DNA of 64,000 nt, taken from contig NZ_CP031834.1 of NCBI RefSeq assembly GCF_003590645.1, positions 3,968,501 through 4,032,500 of the forward strand, read 5' to 3'. Positions 37,163 to 45,650 of this stretch are shown here, one piece after another. This DNA is from Mesorhizobium sp. DCY119. Its GTDB lineage: Bacteria > Pseudomonadota > Alphaproteobacteria > Rhizobiales > Rhizobiaceae. The notes beneath the pieces are model-generated. The model made no database searches and had not been told where the DNA came from. It worked only from the letters and a program-made list of their open reading frames with translations. How positions within the stretch are numbered: the stretch's first letter is position 1; every line of letters starts with the position of its first letter. The position numbers and the translations under genes are program-made.

Positions 37163-37188
37163 GGGGTGGCGGCAATTTAGCCGCCCCC
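37163..37188 (+). terminator. Hairpin after dnaE2
   Basis: GGGGTGGCGGC and GCCGCCCCC pair around AATTTA 62 nt after the dnaE2 stop. There is no U-tract, so it is a weak or factor-dependent terminator at best. Confidence 0.4.
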
Positions 37189-37236
37189 ACCGTCTATTTG
37201 CCGTTACACAATTGCGATAGTCTTCCACTCAGATGT

Positions 37237-37249
37237 GTTCACAGTGAAC
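37237..37249. promoter_or_regulatory. Short palindrome upstream of the HExxH lipoprotein operon
   Basis: GTTCAC-A-GTGAAC, a perfect 6-bp inverted repeat with one central base, ends 22 nt before the first gene of the next operon. It does not fit the N7 spacing of the alphaproteobacterial SOS box, so another regulator is more likely. Confidence 0.35.
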
Positions 37250-37271
37250 CAGGTTCCGGTGGAGGAATATC

Positions 37272-37835
37272 TTGAAGGTTTTTCAGATCATCGGGGTGGG
37301 CCTGCTTGTCGGACTTGTTGTCTGGATCGTGGCTGTTTTCGCGTTCGGCATCGGCCGTCAGGCCGTCCCCGACGTGCTCGGCCTTGGCAGCGGATTCGAG
37401 GGCAACCTTCAACTCCCGGCCCAAGAGATCATCGCCACCTTGAACGCCGCTCGTGAGAAGATGCTCGGCATCAACGCTTTTGGCGGGCTGCTCCGGCTGT
37501 CAGGCGATATCGCCGGCTGGCTGAGCTTCGCGGCCACGGCGGCGATCACTCTCATCGTTGGCTCCTATGGCCGAGCTCCCGCTGCGGGTGGCGCGCCTGC
37601 GGATACGACGGGCCTTCCGGCGCGTAGCCTCCGGCTGATCGGTTTTCTCGCTGCCCTCGCCGCCATGTTGACGGCCTTCGGCAGCCTCGCCGTGGCGAAC
37701 TCTCAAGACTACATCAAGCGGGCTGAAACGCTGCACACTGCACTTGTCTCGGCGCGCGCGGATGTGACCGCCGCGAAGACGCCGGACGAGGCCCAGGCGG
37801 TTCTCGACCGGATCACGCTCCTGGCCAACCAGTGA
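37272..37835 (+). CDS. Membrane protein, first gene of HExxH lipoprotein operon
   Basis: A 187-aa protein with a TTG start behind GGAGGAA. Three hydrophobic segments: IIGVGLLVGLVVWIVAVFAF at the N-terminus, a central one near LSFAATAAITLIVGSYG, and LIGFLAALAAMLTAFGSLAV. The soluble loop between the first two (~50 residues) and the C-terminal helical tail are unassigned. It ends GTGA-coupled to the next gene, so the three products probably act together in the envelope. Family not recognised. Confidence 0.75.
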   Translation: MKVFQIIGVGLLVGLVVWIVAVFAFGIGRQAVPDVLGLGSGFEGNLQLPAQEIIATLNAAREKMLGINAFGGLLRLSGDIAGWLSFAATAAITLIVGSYGRAPAAGGAPADTTGLPARSLRLIGFLAALAAMLTAFGSLAVANSQDYIKRAETLHTALVSARADVTAAKTPDEAQAVLDRITLLANQ

Positions 37836-38680
37836 GTGCAACGCGGCTCGCGGGGGCGCTGCTCCTCTGCCTGCTGCTGGCAGGCTGCGAGGACACGGCC
37901 GAGCGGCAATATGGTGGGCTAGAACGATTTGGGCTCCTAGAGTGGCCACCCGATCATCCGGTGCTGCTGGCGGCCATCGATCTCGTCAACGATATTCTTC
38001 CCGCGGATGCGCAGAAGTTCTCGGCAGGCTGGGTGCCGGGGCAGAACAGCGGTGTTCCGGTATACGCAGTCAGGTCGCAGCTGGGGCCCACGGAGATCAT
38101 GTCGACGTTCAGCGAATGCGGTTGCGTTGTGGTCCAGGCAAGTGCTCTCGACGCGTGGTTTGCGGACAAGGTCGGCACCGGAACCGCTTTGCTCACCATC
38201 GAGCCTGCTCAAATCCTCGCCTATATGCTGCTGCATGAGGCGGGGCACATTGCACGTGATGCCGCCGTCGCCGACGCTACCGAAGCGGGGTCCACGCAAG
38301 GCGGGTACAACCTTGATGAGACCGTGCAAAAACAGCGCGAGGAGGACGCGGATGAATTCGCAGCCTCCGCGATCAAGTTGGGATTGGAGGCCGGCGGCGA
38401 TCGCGGCTACGCTGCGGCACAGATTTCATTGGCACTCACGAACCTGTCCTGGAATCTCACCGCGCACCGCCTTTTGGATGATTTCGGCGGCACGGTTCTG
38501 CGCAAACCATCGCTGTTCTGGGATCGCGGCCTGTCGCACCCGAATCTCGAGTGGCGCGTCCTCGTCGTCAACGACCTCATCGCGGGCACAGACACGACGC
38601 ATAAGCTGCTGACGGAATTCGAGGCGGCGCGATCCCAAGGGACGGACGGGATATTATGGCAGGCGCCGCAATCCAACTGA
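37832..38680 (+). CDS. Putative lipoprotein with HExxH metallopeptidase motif
   Basis: A 282-aa protein with a GTG start overlapping the upstream TGA. Signal sequence and lipobox LLLAGC (Cys19) indicate a lipoprotein. MLLHEAGHIARD near residue 134 is a HExxH zinc site, and the glutamate-rich KQREEDADEFAASA downstream supplies a plausible third ligand (ExxxD type). It shares layout with the following gene (a CGCVVVQASA/CRCVLIQASA segment, then HExxH, then the KQREE segment), so the two are paralogues. Likely a periplasmic zinc peptidase; substrate unknown. Confidence 0.75.
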   Translation: MSATRLAGALLLCLLLAGCEDTAERQYGGLERFGLLEWPPDHPVLLAAIDLVNDILPADAQKFSAGWVPGQNSGVPVYAVRSQLGPTEIMSTFSECGCVVVQASALDAWFADKVGTGTALLTIEPAQILAYMLLHEAGHIARDAAVADATEAGSTQGGYNLDETVQKQREEDADEFAASAIKLGLEAGGDRGYAAAQISLALTNLSWNLTAHRLLDDFGGTVLRKPSLFWDRGLSHPNLEWRVLVVNDLIAGTDTTHKLLTEFEAARSQGTDGILWQAPQSN

Positions 38681-39501
38681 CCAGGCTGCTTGCGGTTTTT
38701 GGTCTGGCCGGCATGCTCGCGTCCTGTGACGACCCGTACGGCCCGGCAGCGTTTCTCAAACGGTACGATCTCGAGCCGACCTCGGCCGAACAGGCTCTCG
38801 TCGAGGCTGCCGCGACCGCAGCTAATTCCGTGCTGGTGTCTATTGACGGCGGCTGGGCGTTCGAGTTCGGCGGTGTGACCTCGACTGTCCCTTCACCCGT
38901 CCCAATCCTTCTCTTATCGAACCGCAACCTCGCGCCGAACGTGGATGTGATCGACGTGCCCGAGGGGTGCCGCTGCGTGCTCATCCAGGCCTCGGCGATC
39001 CGTAAATGGCTGGATGTCGCTCGCGATGCAAACGGATATGGCGATCCGTTCGACGAAACTTTTGCCCTCGCGTTCATGCTGCTGCACGAGATGGGCCACA
39101 TCGCCGAAGAGGACTATGTTGATCGCGAGGGAAAGCCCGACCCGGATGGCAAGCTTGCCAAGCAGCGCGAAGAACGCGCCGACGCCTTCGCCGAGAAAGC
39201 CTTGCGAGCGGCGCTTGGTGGTTCAGGTGAGGCGGTCCAGGTCGCGCAATCGATCGTCGCCAACCTCAATGTGCTGGCCTTCAACGTCTACTACGCGAAC
39301 GCGCTCTCGCAGGGCCTGTCGGAGTTAATGTGCCTCACGTCTACGCTTTACTGGGACATGGGATATTCACACCCCAACCTGGTATTTCGGATGATGACGA
39401 TGGCTGGGAAATTCGTCCCCAGCCCGCAGACCGCGCAGATCGTTGCAGAGTTTGTCGACTGTCGCGGCAAGCCGGAAAGCTATTTCGAGATTCTGAAGTA
39501 A
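38656..39501 (+). CDS. Second putative lipoprotein with HExxH motif (paralogue)
   Basis: A 281-aa protein whose start lies 25 nt inside the previous gene. Lipobox MLASC (Cys24) is followed by Asp-Asp; in E. coli Asp at +2 favours inner-membrane retention. LLHEMGHIAEED near residue 144 is the HExxH zinc site and KQREERADAFAEKA the likely downstream ligand helix. Parallel arrangement and similar length show duplication and divergence from the preceding gene. Family not recognised. Confidence 0.75.
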   Translation: MAGAAIQLTRLLAVFGLAGMLASCDDPYGPAAFLKRYDLEPTSAEQALVEAAATAANSVLVSIDGGWAFEFGGVTSTVPSPVPILLLSNRNLAPNVDVIDVPEGCRCVLIQASAIRKWLDVARDANGYGDPFDETFALAFMLLHEMGHIAEEDYVDREGKPDPDGKLAKQREERADAFAEKALRAALGGSGEAVQVAQSIVANLNVLAFNVYYANALSQGLSELMCLTSTLYWDMGYSHPNLVFRMMTMAGKFVPSPQTAQIVAEFVDCRGKPESYFEILK

Positions 39502-39625
39502 GAGCCTCAGGGTGAAGGTCGCTGACGTCAAACGAAAATGGGGCGCGACAAATTGATAGCCCTACGGCTCGTGTCGCTGCTTCATTTCAGAGATCAACCG
39601 CCTCCCGCGCTCCCAGCCACGGGCC

Positions 39626-40225
39626 TCATTCGGTGCCCTTGCGAATGGTCTCAGCGGCGAGCGAACCCTCCGGAAGCGGCCGCAGCAATTCCGCCTCCGG
39701 CTTGGTCAGATAGACCCAGGCCGCCCAGTCGTCCGGCTTGAGCACCACCACCTGCCGATCATGGTATGGCTTGATGTCCGGCCCGGGTTCCGTGGTCAGC
39801 ATGGCGAACGACGCCGCGTGATTGCCCTGGGCCTCACGCCAGATCCCGGCAATGGCCAGGAACGGGGCACCATTGAGCGTGAAGCGGTGCTTTGTCTTTG
39901 GGTATTTCGTGCCGGTGAACTCGAAAAAGCCCGAGGCCGGAATGAGACAGCGTTTGCTGTTGGAAAAGTTGCGACCATCGGAACGGAAGTTGAAGACCGG
40001 GCCGCGCTTGGGCTGATCCGATGGCAGCCCGAAACTCATGGGCTCCAATGCAATCTCATTGTCATTTGCGGTCGCCCGCATCACTGGTGCCATATCGCTG
40101 ATGCGAATCTCGTCGGCCTCGCGCAGGTCGAGGTCGGTCTGCTGCGTTGGAATGTTCAATTCCAGCGCCTGCATCATCTTGACGTATTCGACCCACTTCA
40201 CGTGCTGTTCGTATGCATTGCACAT
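39626..40225 (-). CDS. SRAP (HMCES/YedK) abasic-site protein
   Basis: A 199-aa SOS response-associated peptidase domain protein. Cys2 of MCNAYEQ would be exposed by Met removal and crosslinks abasic sites in single-stranded DNA. Family motifs present: NFRSDGRNF (NxRSE-like), RCLIPASGFFEF and FAMLTTEPGPD followed by HDRQVVVL (catalytic His). Start 40225 is fixed by the Cys2 requirement; the longer upstream reading is spurious. Encoded near the imuABC cassette but on the opposite strand and with no visible SOS box. Confidence 0.9.
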   Translation of the reverse strand: MCNAYEQHVKWVEYVKMMQALELNIPTQQTDLDLREADEIRISDMAPVMRATANDNEIALEPMSFGLPSDQPKRGPVFNFRSDGRNFSNSKRCLIPASGFFEFTGTKYPKTKHRFTLNGAPFLAIAGIWREAQGNHAASFAMLTTEPGPDIKPYHDRQVVVLKPDDWAAWVYLTKPEAELLRPLPEGSLAAETIRKGTE

Positions 40226-40417
40226 GGTGATCACTCTATCGCGGGACGCGGCCGAATTCGAGACCGAGCCGCGCCGAAAAGCGGCAAGCACCGGGCCTGC
40301 AAGGCGCACAATCGGAAACCCTGCGCTCCGACTTTGCGGTTTTGCGACTTTACGGGGGAAAGCCTTCCCCCTGGTCGGCACTCTCGTTGCCGACGCACCC
40401 CCTTCTGCGGGGAGACC

Positions 40418-40503
40418 CCGCAACGCCCCCTTAGAGTGAGAGTGCGGACCGGGTTTGCCGTGACGGGTTGAGGGCTGGAGGAGAGGCCTCCGGCGCCCGT
40501 CGC
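40418..40503 (+). ncRNA. Structured 5' leader A1 upstream of ardC
   Basis: Two elements. A hairpin closed by CCGCA (40418-40422) and TGCGG (40443-40447) presents AGAGTGA in its loop. Then GTGACGGG (40460-40467) pairs with CCCGTCGC (40496-40503) around an inner 8-bp stem GCTGGAGG/CCTCCGGC (40474-40481/40487-40494). The same architecture with different stem sequences occurs before parB (41929-42007). It ends 11 nt before the ardC ATG, so it could control translation initiation. Confidence 0.6.
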
Positions 40504-40514
40504 GGAGAACCGCG

Positions 40515-41477
40515 ATGTCCAGACATCACCGAAATGCGCGCGCCGGAGCCGACCGGACGAGCCTTTATGATGACATCACCGACAAGATCATCGCCGAGTT
40601 GGAAGCCGGCCGCGTTCCCTGGGTGCAGCCATGGGGCACGGCAGCGGCGAAGGCGCCGCTCGCCATGCCCAGGAACGTCGCAACAGCTCGGCACTACACC
40701 GGCATCAACGTGCTCCTCCTGTGGGGCGCCGTGATCGAGCACGGCTTTCCCAGCCAGGGCTGGCTTACCTTCCGCCAGGCCCTGTCCCTCGGCGGCAACG
40801 TCATGAAGGGCGAACACGGCACCACCATCGTCTATGCCGACCGCTTCGTCCCCGACGACGAAAAGCAGCGCGCCGAAGAGACCGGCGAGGAAGCGGCGGC
40901 CATTCCGTTCCTCAAGCGCTACACCGTCTTCAACGCCGCCCAATGCGAGGGTCTGCCCGGGGACGTGGCGATCGCCGCGCCGCCGCCGCCGCCCGGCCAG
41001 ATCGAGCCCCAGGTGGAAGCCCTCATCAAGGCGACCGGCATCGCCTTCCGCATCGGTGGTGACCGGGCCTTCTATGTGCCGGCTGAGGACTATGTGCGGG
41101 TGCCGCCGCCGGCCGCCTATTTCGAACCGATCAACTGGCACCGCACGGCGCTGCACGAATTGGGCCACGCCACCGGCCACGCGTCGCGGCTCGGCCGGGA
41201 TCTCGGCGGTTCGTTCGGCACCAGGAAATACGCCTTCGAGGAACTGGTCGCCGAGATGAACGCGGCGTTCTGCTGCGCCTCGCTCGGCATCGTGCCGACC
41301 GTGCGCCACGCCGACTATCTCGGCTCCTGGCTCGACGTGCTGCGCGAGGACAACCGCGCCATCGTCTGGGCCGCCAGCCAGGCCAGCAAGGCCGCCGACT
41401 GGCTGCTCGCCTTCCTTCCGGAAACCGACGCCATGGTCGAGACGGACCAGCCCGAGATCGACAGGAGGGCGGCATGA
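40515..41477 (+). CDS. ardC: ArdC-like antirestriction protein
   Basis: A 320-aa protein with an N-terminal ssDNA-binding domain (DUF1738; LYDDITDKIIAELEAGRVPW) and a C-terminal zincin-like metallopeptidase (TALHELGHATGH near residue 213, then FEELVAEMNAAF with the third ligand). ArdC protects incoming single-stranded DNA from restriction during conjugation. First gene of the mobile-element backbone, ATGA-coupled to the DUF2958 gene and preceded by a structured leader. Confidence 0.92.
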   Translation: MSRHHRNARAGADRTSLYDDITDKIIAELEAGRVPWVQPWGTAAAKAPLAMPRNVATARHYTGINVLLLWGAVIEHGFPSQGWLTFRQALSLGGNVMKGEHGTTIVYADRFVPDDEKQRAEETGEEAAAIPFLKRYTVFNAAQCEGLPGDVAIAAPPPPPGQIEPQVEALIKATGIAFRIGGDRAFYVPAEDYVRVPPPAAYFEPINWHRTALHELGHATGHASRLGRDLGGSFGTRKYAFEELVAEMNAAFCCASLGIVPTVRHADYLGSWLDVLREDNRAIVWAASQASKAADWLLAFLPETDAMVETDQPEIDRRAA

Positions 41478-41845
41478 TCCTCCTGACCGATGAACTGCGC
41501 CAGCGGCTCGTCGCCAATGGGCGCGATTCCGAAGCCGATCACGTTCCCGCGGTGAAATTCTTCAACCCGTTGGGCGAAGGGGTCTGGCTCGCCACCGAAT
41601 TGGCTGCGGACGGCGACACCCTATTCGGCCTCGCCGACCTCGGCTATCCGGAGCTCGGCAGCTTCTCGCTCCTCGAGATGACCGCGGTCCGCCTGCCCTT
41701 CGGCATGGGCATCGAGCGCGACATCCTGTTTGCCACCGACCTGCCGCTTTCGGTCTGGGCCGAGGCCGCCCGCCAGGCGGGAAGCATCCGCGCAGCCGAG
41801 CGCATCCTCTTTTCCGTTGCCGGACCTCACCGGGACAGCGCCTGA
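41474..41845 (+). CDS. DUF2958 domain protein
   Basis: A 123-aa DUF2958 protein (LLTDELRQRLVANGRDSEAD; ELGSFSLLEMTAVRLPFG). Function unknown; the family travels with ArdC on conjugative plasmids and ICEs. ATGA overlap with ardC. The structured leader of parB begins about 80 nt after its stop. Confidence 0.88.
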   Translation: MILLTDELRQRLVANGRDSEADHVPAVKFFNPLGEGVWLATELAADGDTLFGLADLGYPELGSFSLLEMTAVRLPFGMGIERDILFATDLPLSVWAEAARQAGSIRAAERILFSVAGPHRDSA

Positions 41846-41928
41846 CGTGCCTCCCCCTGAAATCCGGAAAGCCGCCGACGCGCAAAGCCGTGTCGGCGGC
41901 TCTGTGCCCCCGCGGGTCTCTCTCGCGC

Positions 41929-42007
41929 GGCGCCGTCCTCAGAGTGAGAGGGCGGCGCCGCTTTTCGCGACGGGTTTGAGGTCGAGAGAGTCTCGGCCGC
42001 CCGTCGC
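41929..42007 (+). ncRNA. Structured 5' leader A2 upstream of parB
   Basis: A 12-bp hairpin (41929-41940 with 41948-41959, one G-U) displays the loop AGAGTGA. It is followed by GCGACGGG (41967-41974) pairing with CCCGTCGC (42000-42007) and enclosing an 8-bp inner stem GGTCGAGA/TCTCGGCC (41980-41987/41991-41998). Against leader A1 the loop and GACGGGTT are conserved while inner-stem sequences differ yet still pair, which indicates RNA-level selection. It ends 12 nt before the parB ATG. Confidence 0.65.
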
Positions 42008-42019
42008 GGAGTAATCACC

Positions 42020-44152
42020 ATGGCGACCGCCAAGCAGAAGATCACCCTCAACGCCTCGCGCGACATCCCCTTCAACAAGCTGATGCTGAGCCAGTCCAAT
42101 GTCCGGCGCATAAAGCGCGGGGAAACCATTGAGGACCTCGCGGCCTCGATCGGCCGGCGCGGCTTGCTCCAGAGCCTCAACGTCCGGCCGGTGCTGGACG
42201 GCGAGGGCAACGAGACCGGCATGTTCGAGGTGCCCGCCGGCGGGCGCCGCTATCGCGCCCTCGAACTCTTGGTCAAGCAGAAGCGCATGGCCAACACCGA
42301 GCCGGTGCCCTGCGTCGTCACCGACGCCAACAGCGTCGTGCCGATCGAGGAAGACTCGCTGGCCGAGAACTTTCAGCGCGAGGATCTCCATCCCCTCGAC
42401 ATGTTCCGCGCCTTCCACACCCTCGTCGACCAGGGCGCCAGCCACGAGGAGATCGGCGCACGCTTCTTCGTCTCTGCCACCTTTGTCCAGCAGCGCCTGC
42501 GGCTCGCCAAGGTCTCGCCCAGGCTGCACGAGGTCTATGAGCAGGACGGCATGACGCTCGAGCAGCTCATGGCCTTCACCGTGACCGAGGATCATGCCCG
42601 CCAGGAACAGGTCTGGGAGGCGCTCGAAAACTCCTGGTCCAAGGAGCCGCAGCAGATCCGGCGCATGCTGACCGAAACCACGGTTCGGGCCGGTGATCGT
42701 CGGGCACTGTTCGTCGGTATCGACGCCTATGTCGCCGCCGACGGCGTCGTGCTGCGCGACCTGTTCGAGGCCGACAATGGCGGCTGGCTGCAGGATCCGG
42801 CACTGCTCGACCGCCTTGTCGGCGACAAGCTCAAGTCGACCGCCGACGAGATCGCGGCCGAAGGCTGGAAGTGGATCGTCGTCGATATCGATCTGCCCTA
42901 TGGCCATACGCACGGCCTGCGCACGCTCGCCGGCACGCCTGCCGACCTGACCGAGGACGAGCGGGCCGAACGAGAGGCCCTCCGCGCGGAATACGATCGG
43001 CTGGAAACCGAGTATGGCGAAGCCGACGAATTGCCCGATGCGGTCGATCAGCGCCTGGGCGAAATCGAAGCCGCGCTCGAGGCCTTCGAGGGACGGCCGA
43101 TGAGCTACGATCCCGCCGAAATCACCCGCGCCGGCGCTTTCGTCAGCATCGACCGCGATGGCGGTCTGGTTGTCGATCGCGGCTATGTCCGTCCCGAGGA
43201 CGAGGCCCCGGAGGTGGTTGAGGGCGACGGCGCTGAAGCCGGCGGCGAGACGGGCGGTGATGACGCCGATGGCGAGCCCGTGGTTCGTCGCACCACCATC
43301 ACCATCGGTGCCCAGGCCTCCGAGCCCGACGAGGAAGAAGGCGACAGCATCAAGCCGCTGCCCGAGCGCCTGGTGATCGAACTCACCGCGCATCGCACGC
43401 TCGCCCTGCGCAATGCCGTTGCCGAGAATCCGCATGTGGCGATCACGGCGCTGCTGCACCGCCTCGTCCTCGACTGCTTCGGTCAGCGTTCCTCGACCGG
43501 CTGCGTCGAGGCCTCGGTCCGGCACATTCATCTCTCGGCCCAGGACGCAGGCCTCAAGGACAGCCCCTCGGCCAAGGCGGTCGATGAGCGTCATGAGGCG
43601 TGGAAGGGCGATATCCCGCTGGGTGACGATGACGCCCTGTGGACCTGTCTCGACGGTCTGGATGACGCCAGCCGGCAGGCGCTGCTCGCCCATTGCGTCA
43701 GCTACGGGATCAACGCCCTCTACGAGCGGCCCAATCCCTATAGCGGCAGCGGCGTTTCCCAGCACGGGCTCGACCAGCGCCTGCGCGAAGCCGATCGGCT
43801 CTCCCATGCCACCGGACTCGACATGGTGGATGCCGGCTGGCGCCCGACGGTCGACAACTATCTGGGCCGCGTCACCAAGGCCCGCATCCTCGAGGCGGTC
43901 CGCGAAGGAGCCGGCGAGCGTGGGGCCCAGCTCATCGACCATCTGAAGAAGGGCGACATGGCCAAGGAGGGGGAACGCCTGTTGGCCGACAGCGGCTGGC
44001 TGCCCGAACCGCTGCGCCTGATCGGGGATGACGCAGCCGCCGACCGGACGGCCGAGGAGGACGCGGCACTGCCGGAATTCCTCGCCGGCGATGACGCGGA
44101 CAGCCCGGCCGCTTCCGATGACGAAACCGCCCACGCGGTCGCTGCCGAATAA
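42020..44152 (+). CDS. Large ParB/Spo0J-family protein of mobile element
   Basis: A 710-aa protein whose N-terminal third is a ParB nuclease/CTPase-like domain (LSQSNVRRIKRGETIEDLAA; PAGGRRYRALELL; EEDSLAENFQRED) followed by a ParB helix-turn-helix (ASHEEIGARFFVSATFVQQR). The remaining ~450 residues are acidic and particular to ICE-borne ParB proteins. Chromosomal ParB is ~300 aa, so this is the mobile-element type, probably with segregation or transcription roles. It is ~16 kb from the parA-like gene, so the two need not be partners. Confidence 0.9.
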   Translation: MATAKQKITLNASRDIPFNKLMLSQSNVRRIKRGETIEDLAASIGRRGLLQSLNVRPVLDGEGNETGMFEVPAGGRRYRALELLVKQKRMANTEPVPCVVTDANSVVPIEEDSLAENFQREDLHPLDMFRAFHTLVDQGASHEEIGARFFVSATFVQQRLRLAKVSPRLHEVYEQDGMTLEQLMAFTVTEDHARQEQVWEALENSWSKEPQQIRRMLTETTVRAGDRRALFVGIDAYVAADGVVLRDLFEADNGGWLQDPALLDRLVGDKLKSTADEIAAEGWKWIVVDIDLPYGHTHGLRTLAGTPADLTEDERAEREALRAEYDRLETEYGEADELPDAVDQRLGEIEAALEAFEGRPMSYDPAEITRAGAFVSIDRDGGLVVDRGYVRPEDEAPEVVEGDGAEAGGETGGDDADGEPVVRRTTITIGAQASEPDEEEGDSIKPLPERLVIELTAHRTLALRNAVAENPHVAITALLHRLVLDCFGQRSSTGCVEASVRHIHLSAQDAGLKDSPSAKAVDERHEAWKGDIPLGDDDALWTCLDGLDDASRQALLAHCVSYGINALYERPNPYSGSGVSQHGLDQRLREADRLSHATGLDMVDAGWRPTVDNYLGRVTKARILEAVREGAGERGAQLIDHLKKGDMAKEGERLLADSGWLPEPLRLIGDDAAADRTAEEDAALPEFLAGDDADSPAASDDETAHAVAAE

Positions 44153-44199
44153 TCCCATCGGCGGGGCGGCTTCGGTCGCCCCGTCCACTCTCACCTCAC

Positions 44200-44225
44200 G
44201 GCCCGGCGTCCTGCCGGGCCTTTTT
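44200..44225 (+). terminator. Rho-independent terminator after parB
   Basis: GGCCCGGC-GTCCT-GCCGGGCC followed by TTTTT, 47 nt after the parB stop and only 18 nt before the next start codon. Confidence 0.75.
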
Positions 44226-44242
44226 CGTTTCAGGAGACCATC

Positions 44243-44719
44243 ATGTCCGCCCATATCGTCTATGACACCGCGCCACTGGGCGCGTTGATCCGCTATTCGG
44301 ACGGCACGCCGAAACCCCCGGCGCGCTTCGCCAAGAAACTTGCCGCCTGGGAACGGCGCAACGGCCTCGGCCGTCTCGTCCGCAAGGAGCCGCCGCGTGA
44401 CCGGCCGGCCTATTGCGCGCCGGCGTCGATTATTCTGAACGAAGGCAATTTCGCCGCCGGCAGCGTCATCCTCGTCACCGTCATGCGCGAGCACAGCCTC
44501 GACAGCGATCTCCGCTTCGAGATCGTCGAGCGGCCCAGCATCGGCACGGTCCGCGTCCTTCTGCCGGTCGCCGACAATCTCGAGCTCCTACATCTCGCCG
44601 ACAGTCGCGAGACGGCCGAACTGTGGCTGGCCAAGCACCGGCATGGCCAGGCGCGGATCGAGGACGTGACGGCCGACGAGATCGGCGCCGATGTCGTCGA
44701 GGGCCGCGCCGCGGCGTGA
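44243..44719 (+). CDS. Conserved mobile-element hypothetical protein
   Basis: A 158-aa soluble protein (KPPARFAKKLAAWERRNGLG; LNEGNFAAGSVILVTVMREH). Good ribosome-binding site (AGGAGA) and coding-like composition. No domain recognised. It sits between two terminator-like hairpins, so it may be an independent unit or read through from parB. Confidence 0.75.
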   Translation: MSAHIVYDTAPLGALIRYSDGTPKPPARFAKKLAAWERRNGLGRLVRKEPPRDRPAYCAPASIILNEGNFAAGSVILVTVMREHSLDSDLRFEIVERPSIGTVRVLLPVADNLELLHLADSRETAELWLAKHRHGQARIEDVTADEIGADVVEGRAAA

Positions 44720-44768
44720 GCAGCGCACCGGCATGGCGGCGCGCATAGACCATCAATCCACCAACCAA

Positions 44769-44797
44769 GGCCCGGGCTCCGACAGGAGCGCCGGGCC
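44769..44797 (+). terminator. Terminator-like hairpin
   Basis: GGCCCGG (44769-44775) pairs with CCGGGCC (44791-44797), with an inner CTCC/GGAG stem. Only GCTTGCATTTTG follows, so the U-tract is poor. It lies 24 nt before the next start codon. Confidence 0.5.
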
Positions 44798-44821
44798 GCT
44801 TGCATTTTGAGGAGCAGCACA

Positions 44822-45472
44822 ATGGCCGACTTCACCATCGAAACCACCTACCGACTGCCGGTGTTCCGGCAGGTCAGCTATGCCGCCGACACGCCCGAAG
44901 CGGCCTGCCGCCTGGCCATCGCGGACACCGACTGGTCTGGACAGCAGGAGGACTACGAGTCCTCCGGCGAGACCTACGTTACCGGCATCTGGGACGGCGC
45001 CAAGGCGGCCTGTCGCGGGCCGGCTATTCCGGTCCCTCCGCATTTCGGGGAGACCGTCCAGCGCCAGGCCGCGCATTTCGAACTCATGCTCGGACTGCTC
45101 AAGATCATGGTCAGCGACGCGAAGGCCGGCCGCACGACCGCTCCGGAATGGTTCGCCAAGTCCGAATGGGCGATCGCCCTGGGCGAGGCCATTCTCGATG
45201 GTGCGCGCGGTCCCGACCGGCCGGCCGATCTGCCGCGGTCGCGCCATGTGCTCGCCGAATTGCAGGAGGACCGGGTGCGCGACGGGATCCCGGTAATCCT
45301 AGAGTCGGACGAGCGCTTCGCCGGCCTCACGGCGGATTCAGTAACCGACGCCGACATCCACGCTGCCTGCCTCGCCGTTGCCGCTTCCATGAACCTTTCC
45401 GAGGAGATCGGTGCAGCCGAATTCAGCGCCGCTCTCATCGCGCTGCGGCACGCAAGCGGTCCGGGTGCGTGA
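44822..45472 (+). CDS. Conserved mobile-element hypothetical protein
   Basis: A 216-aa acidic soluble protein (FTIETTYRLPVFRQVSYAAD; ADTDWSGQQEDYESSGETYV). The start at 44822 follows GAGGAGCAGCACA; the in-frame ATG at 44807 lies before that site and is rejected. The N-terminal ~60 residues resemble small DUFs seen on ICEs, but I cannot assign a family. It ends just before an AGAGTGA leader. Confidence 0.75.
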   Translation: MADFTIETTYRLPVFRQVSYAADTPEAACRLAIADTDWSGQQEDYESSGETYVTGIWDGAKAACRGPAIPVPPHFGETVQRQAAHFELMLGLLKIMVSDAKAGRTTAPEWFAKSEWAIALGEAILDGARGPDRPADLPRSRHVLAELQEDRVRDGIPVILESDERFAGLTADSVTDADIHAACLAVAASMNLSEEIGAAEFSAALIALRHASGPGA

Positions 45473-45480
45473 TGTTCGGC

Positions 45481-45502
45481 GCCCCAGAGTGAGAGGGCCG
45501 GC
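45481..45502 (+). ncRNA. Possible leader A3 (AGAGTGA hairpin)
   Basis: GCCCC-AGAGTGA-GAGGGC forms a short hairpin with a bulged A and the same AGAGTGA loop as leaders A1 and A2. It lies 150 nt upstream of the next gene; the second nested stem found in A1/A2 is not clear here. Confidence 0.35.
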
Positions 45503-45650
45503 CAGAACGGACGAGCCGATGCTTTCCCGAGAGGGTGGCCGGCCTCGCCCCTTGCATCGCACGGCGATGCCTCGGCGCTGCCCGTCGGCGTCGTGCCCAA
45601 CCCTGAAATCAACCGCAGGCCCCGGCCTGCTCAACCGCCAGGAGGTTCTC

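Noticed and set aside
41939-44494. 851-codon minus-strand open frame opposite parB
   Set aside because: Shadow of the ParB gene; it spans the parB leader and terminator and has no recognisable domain.
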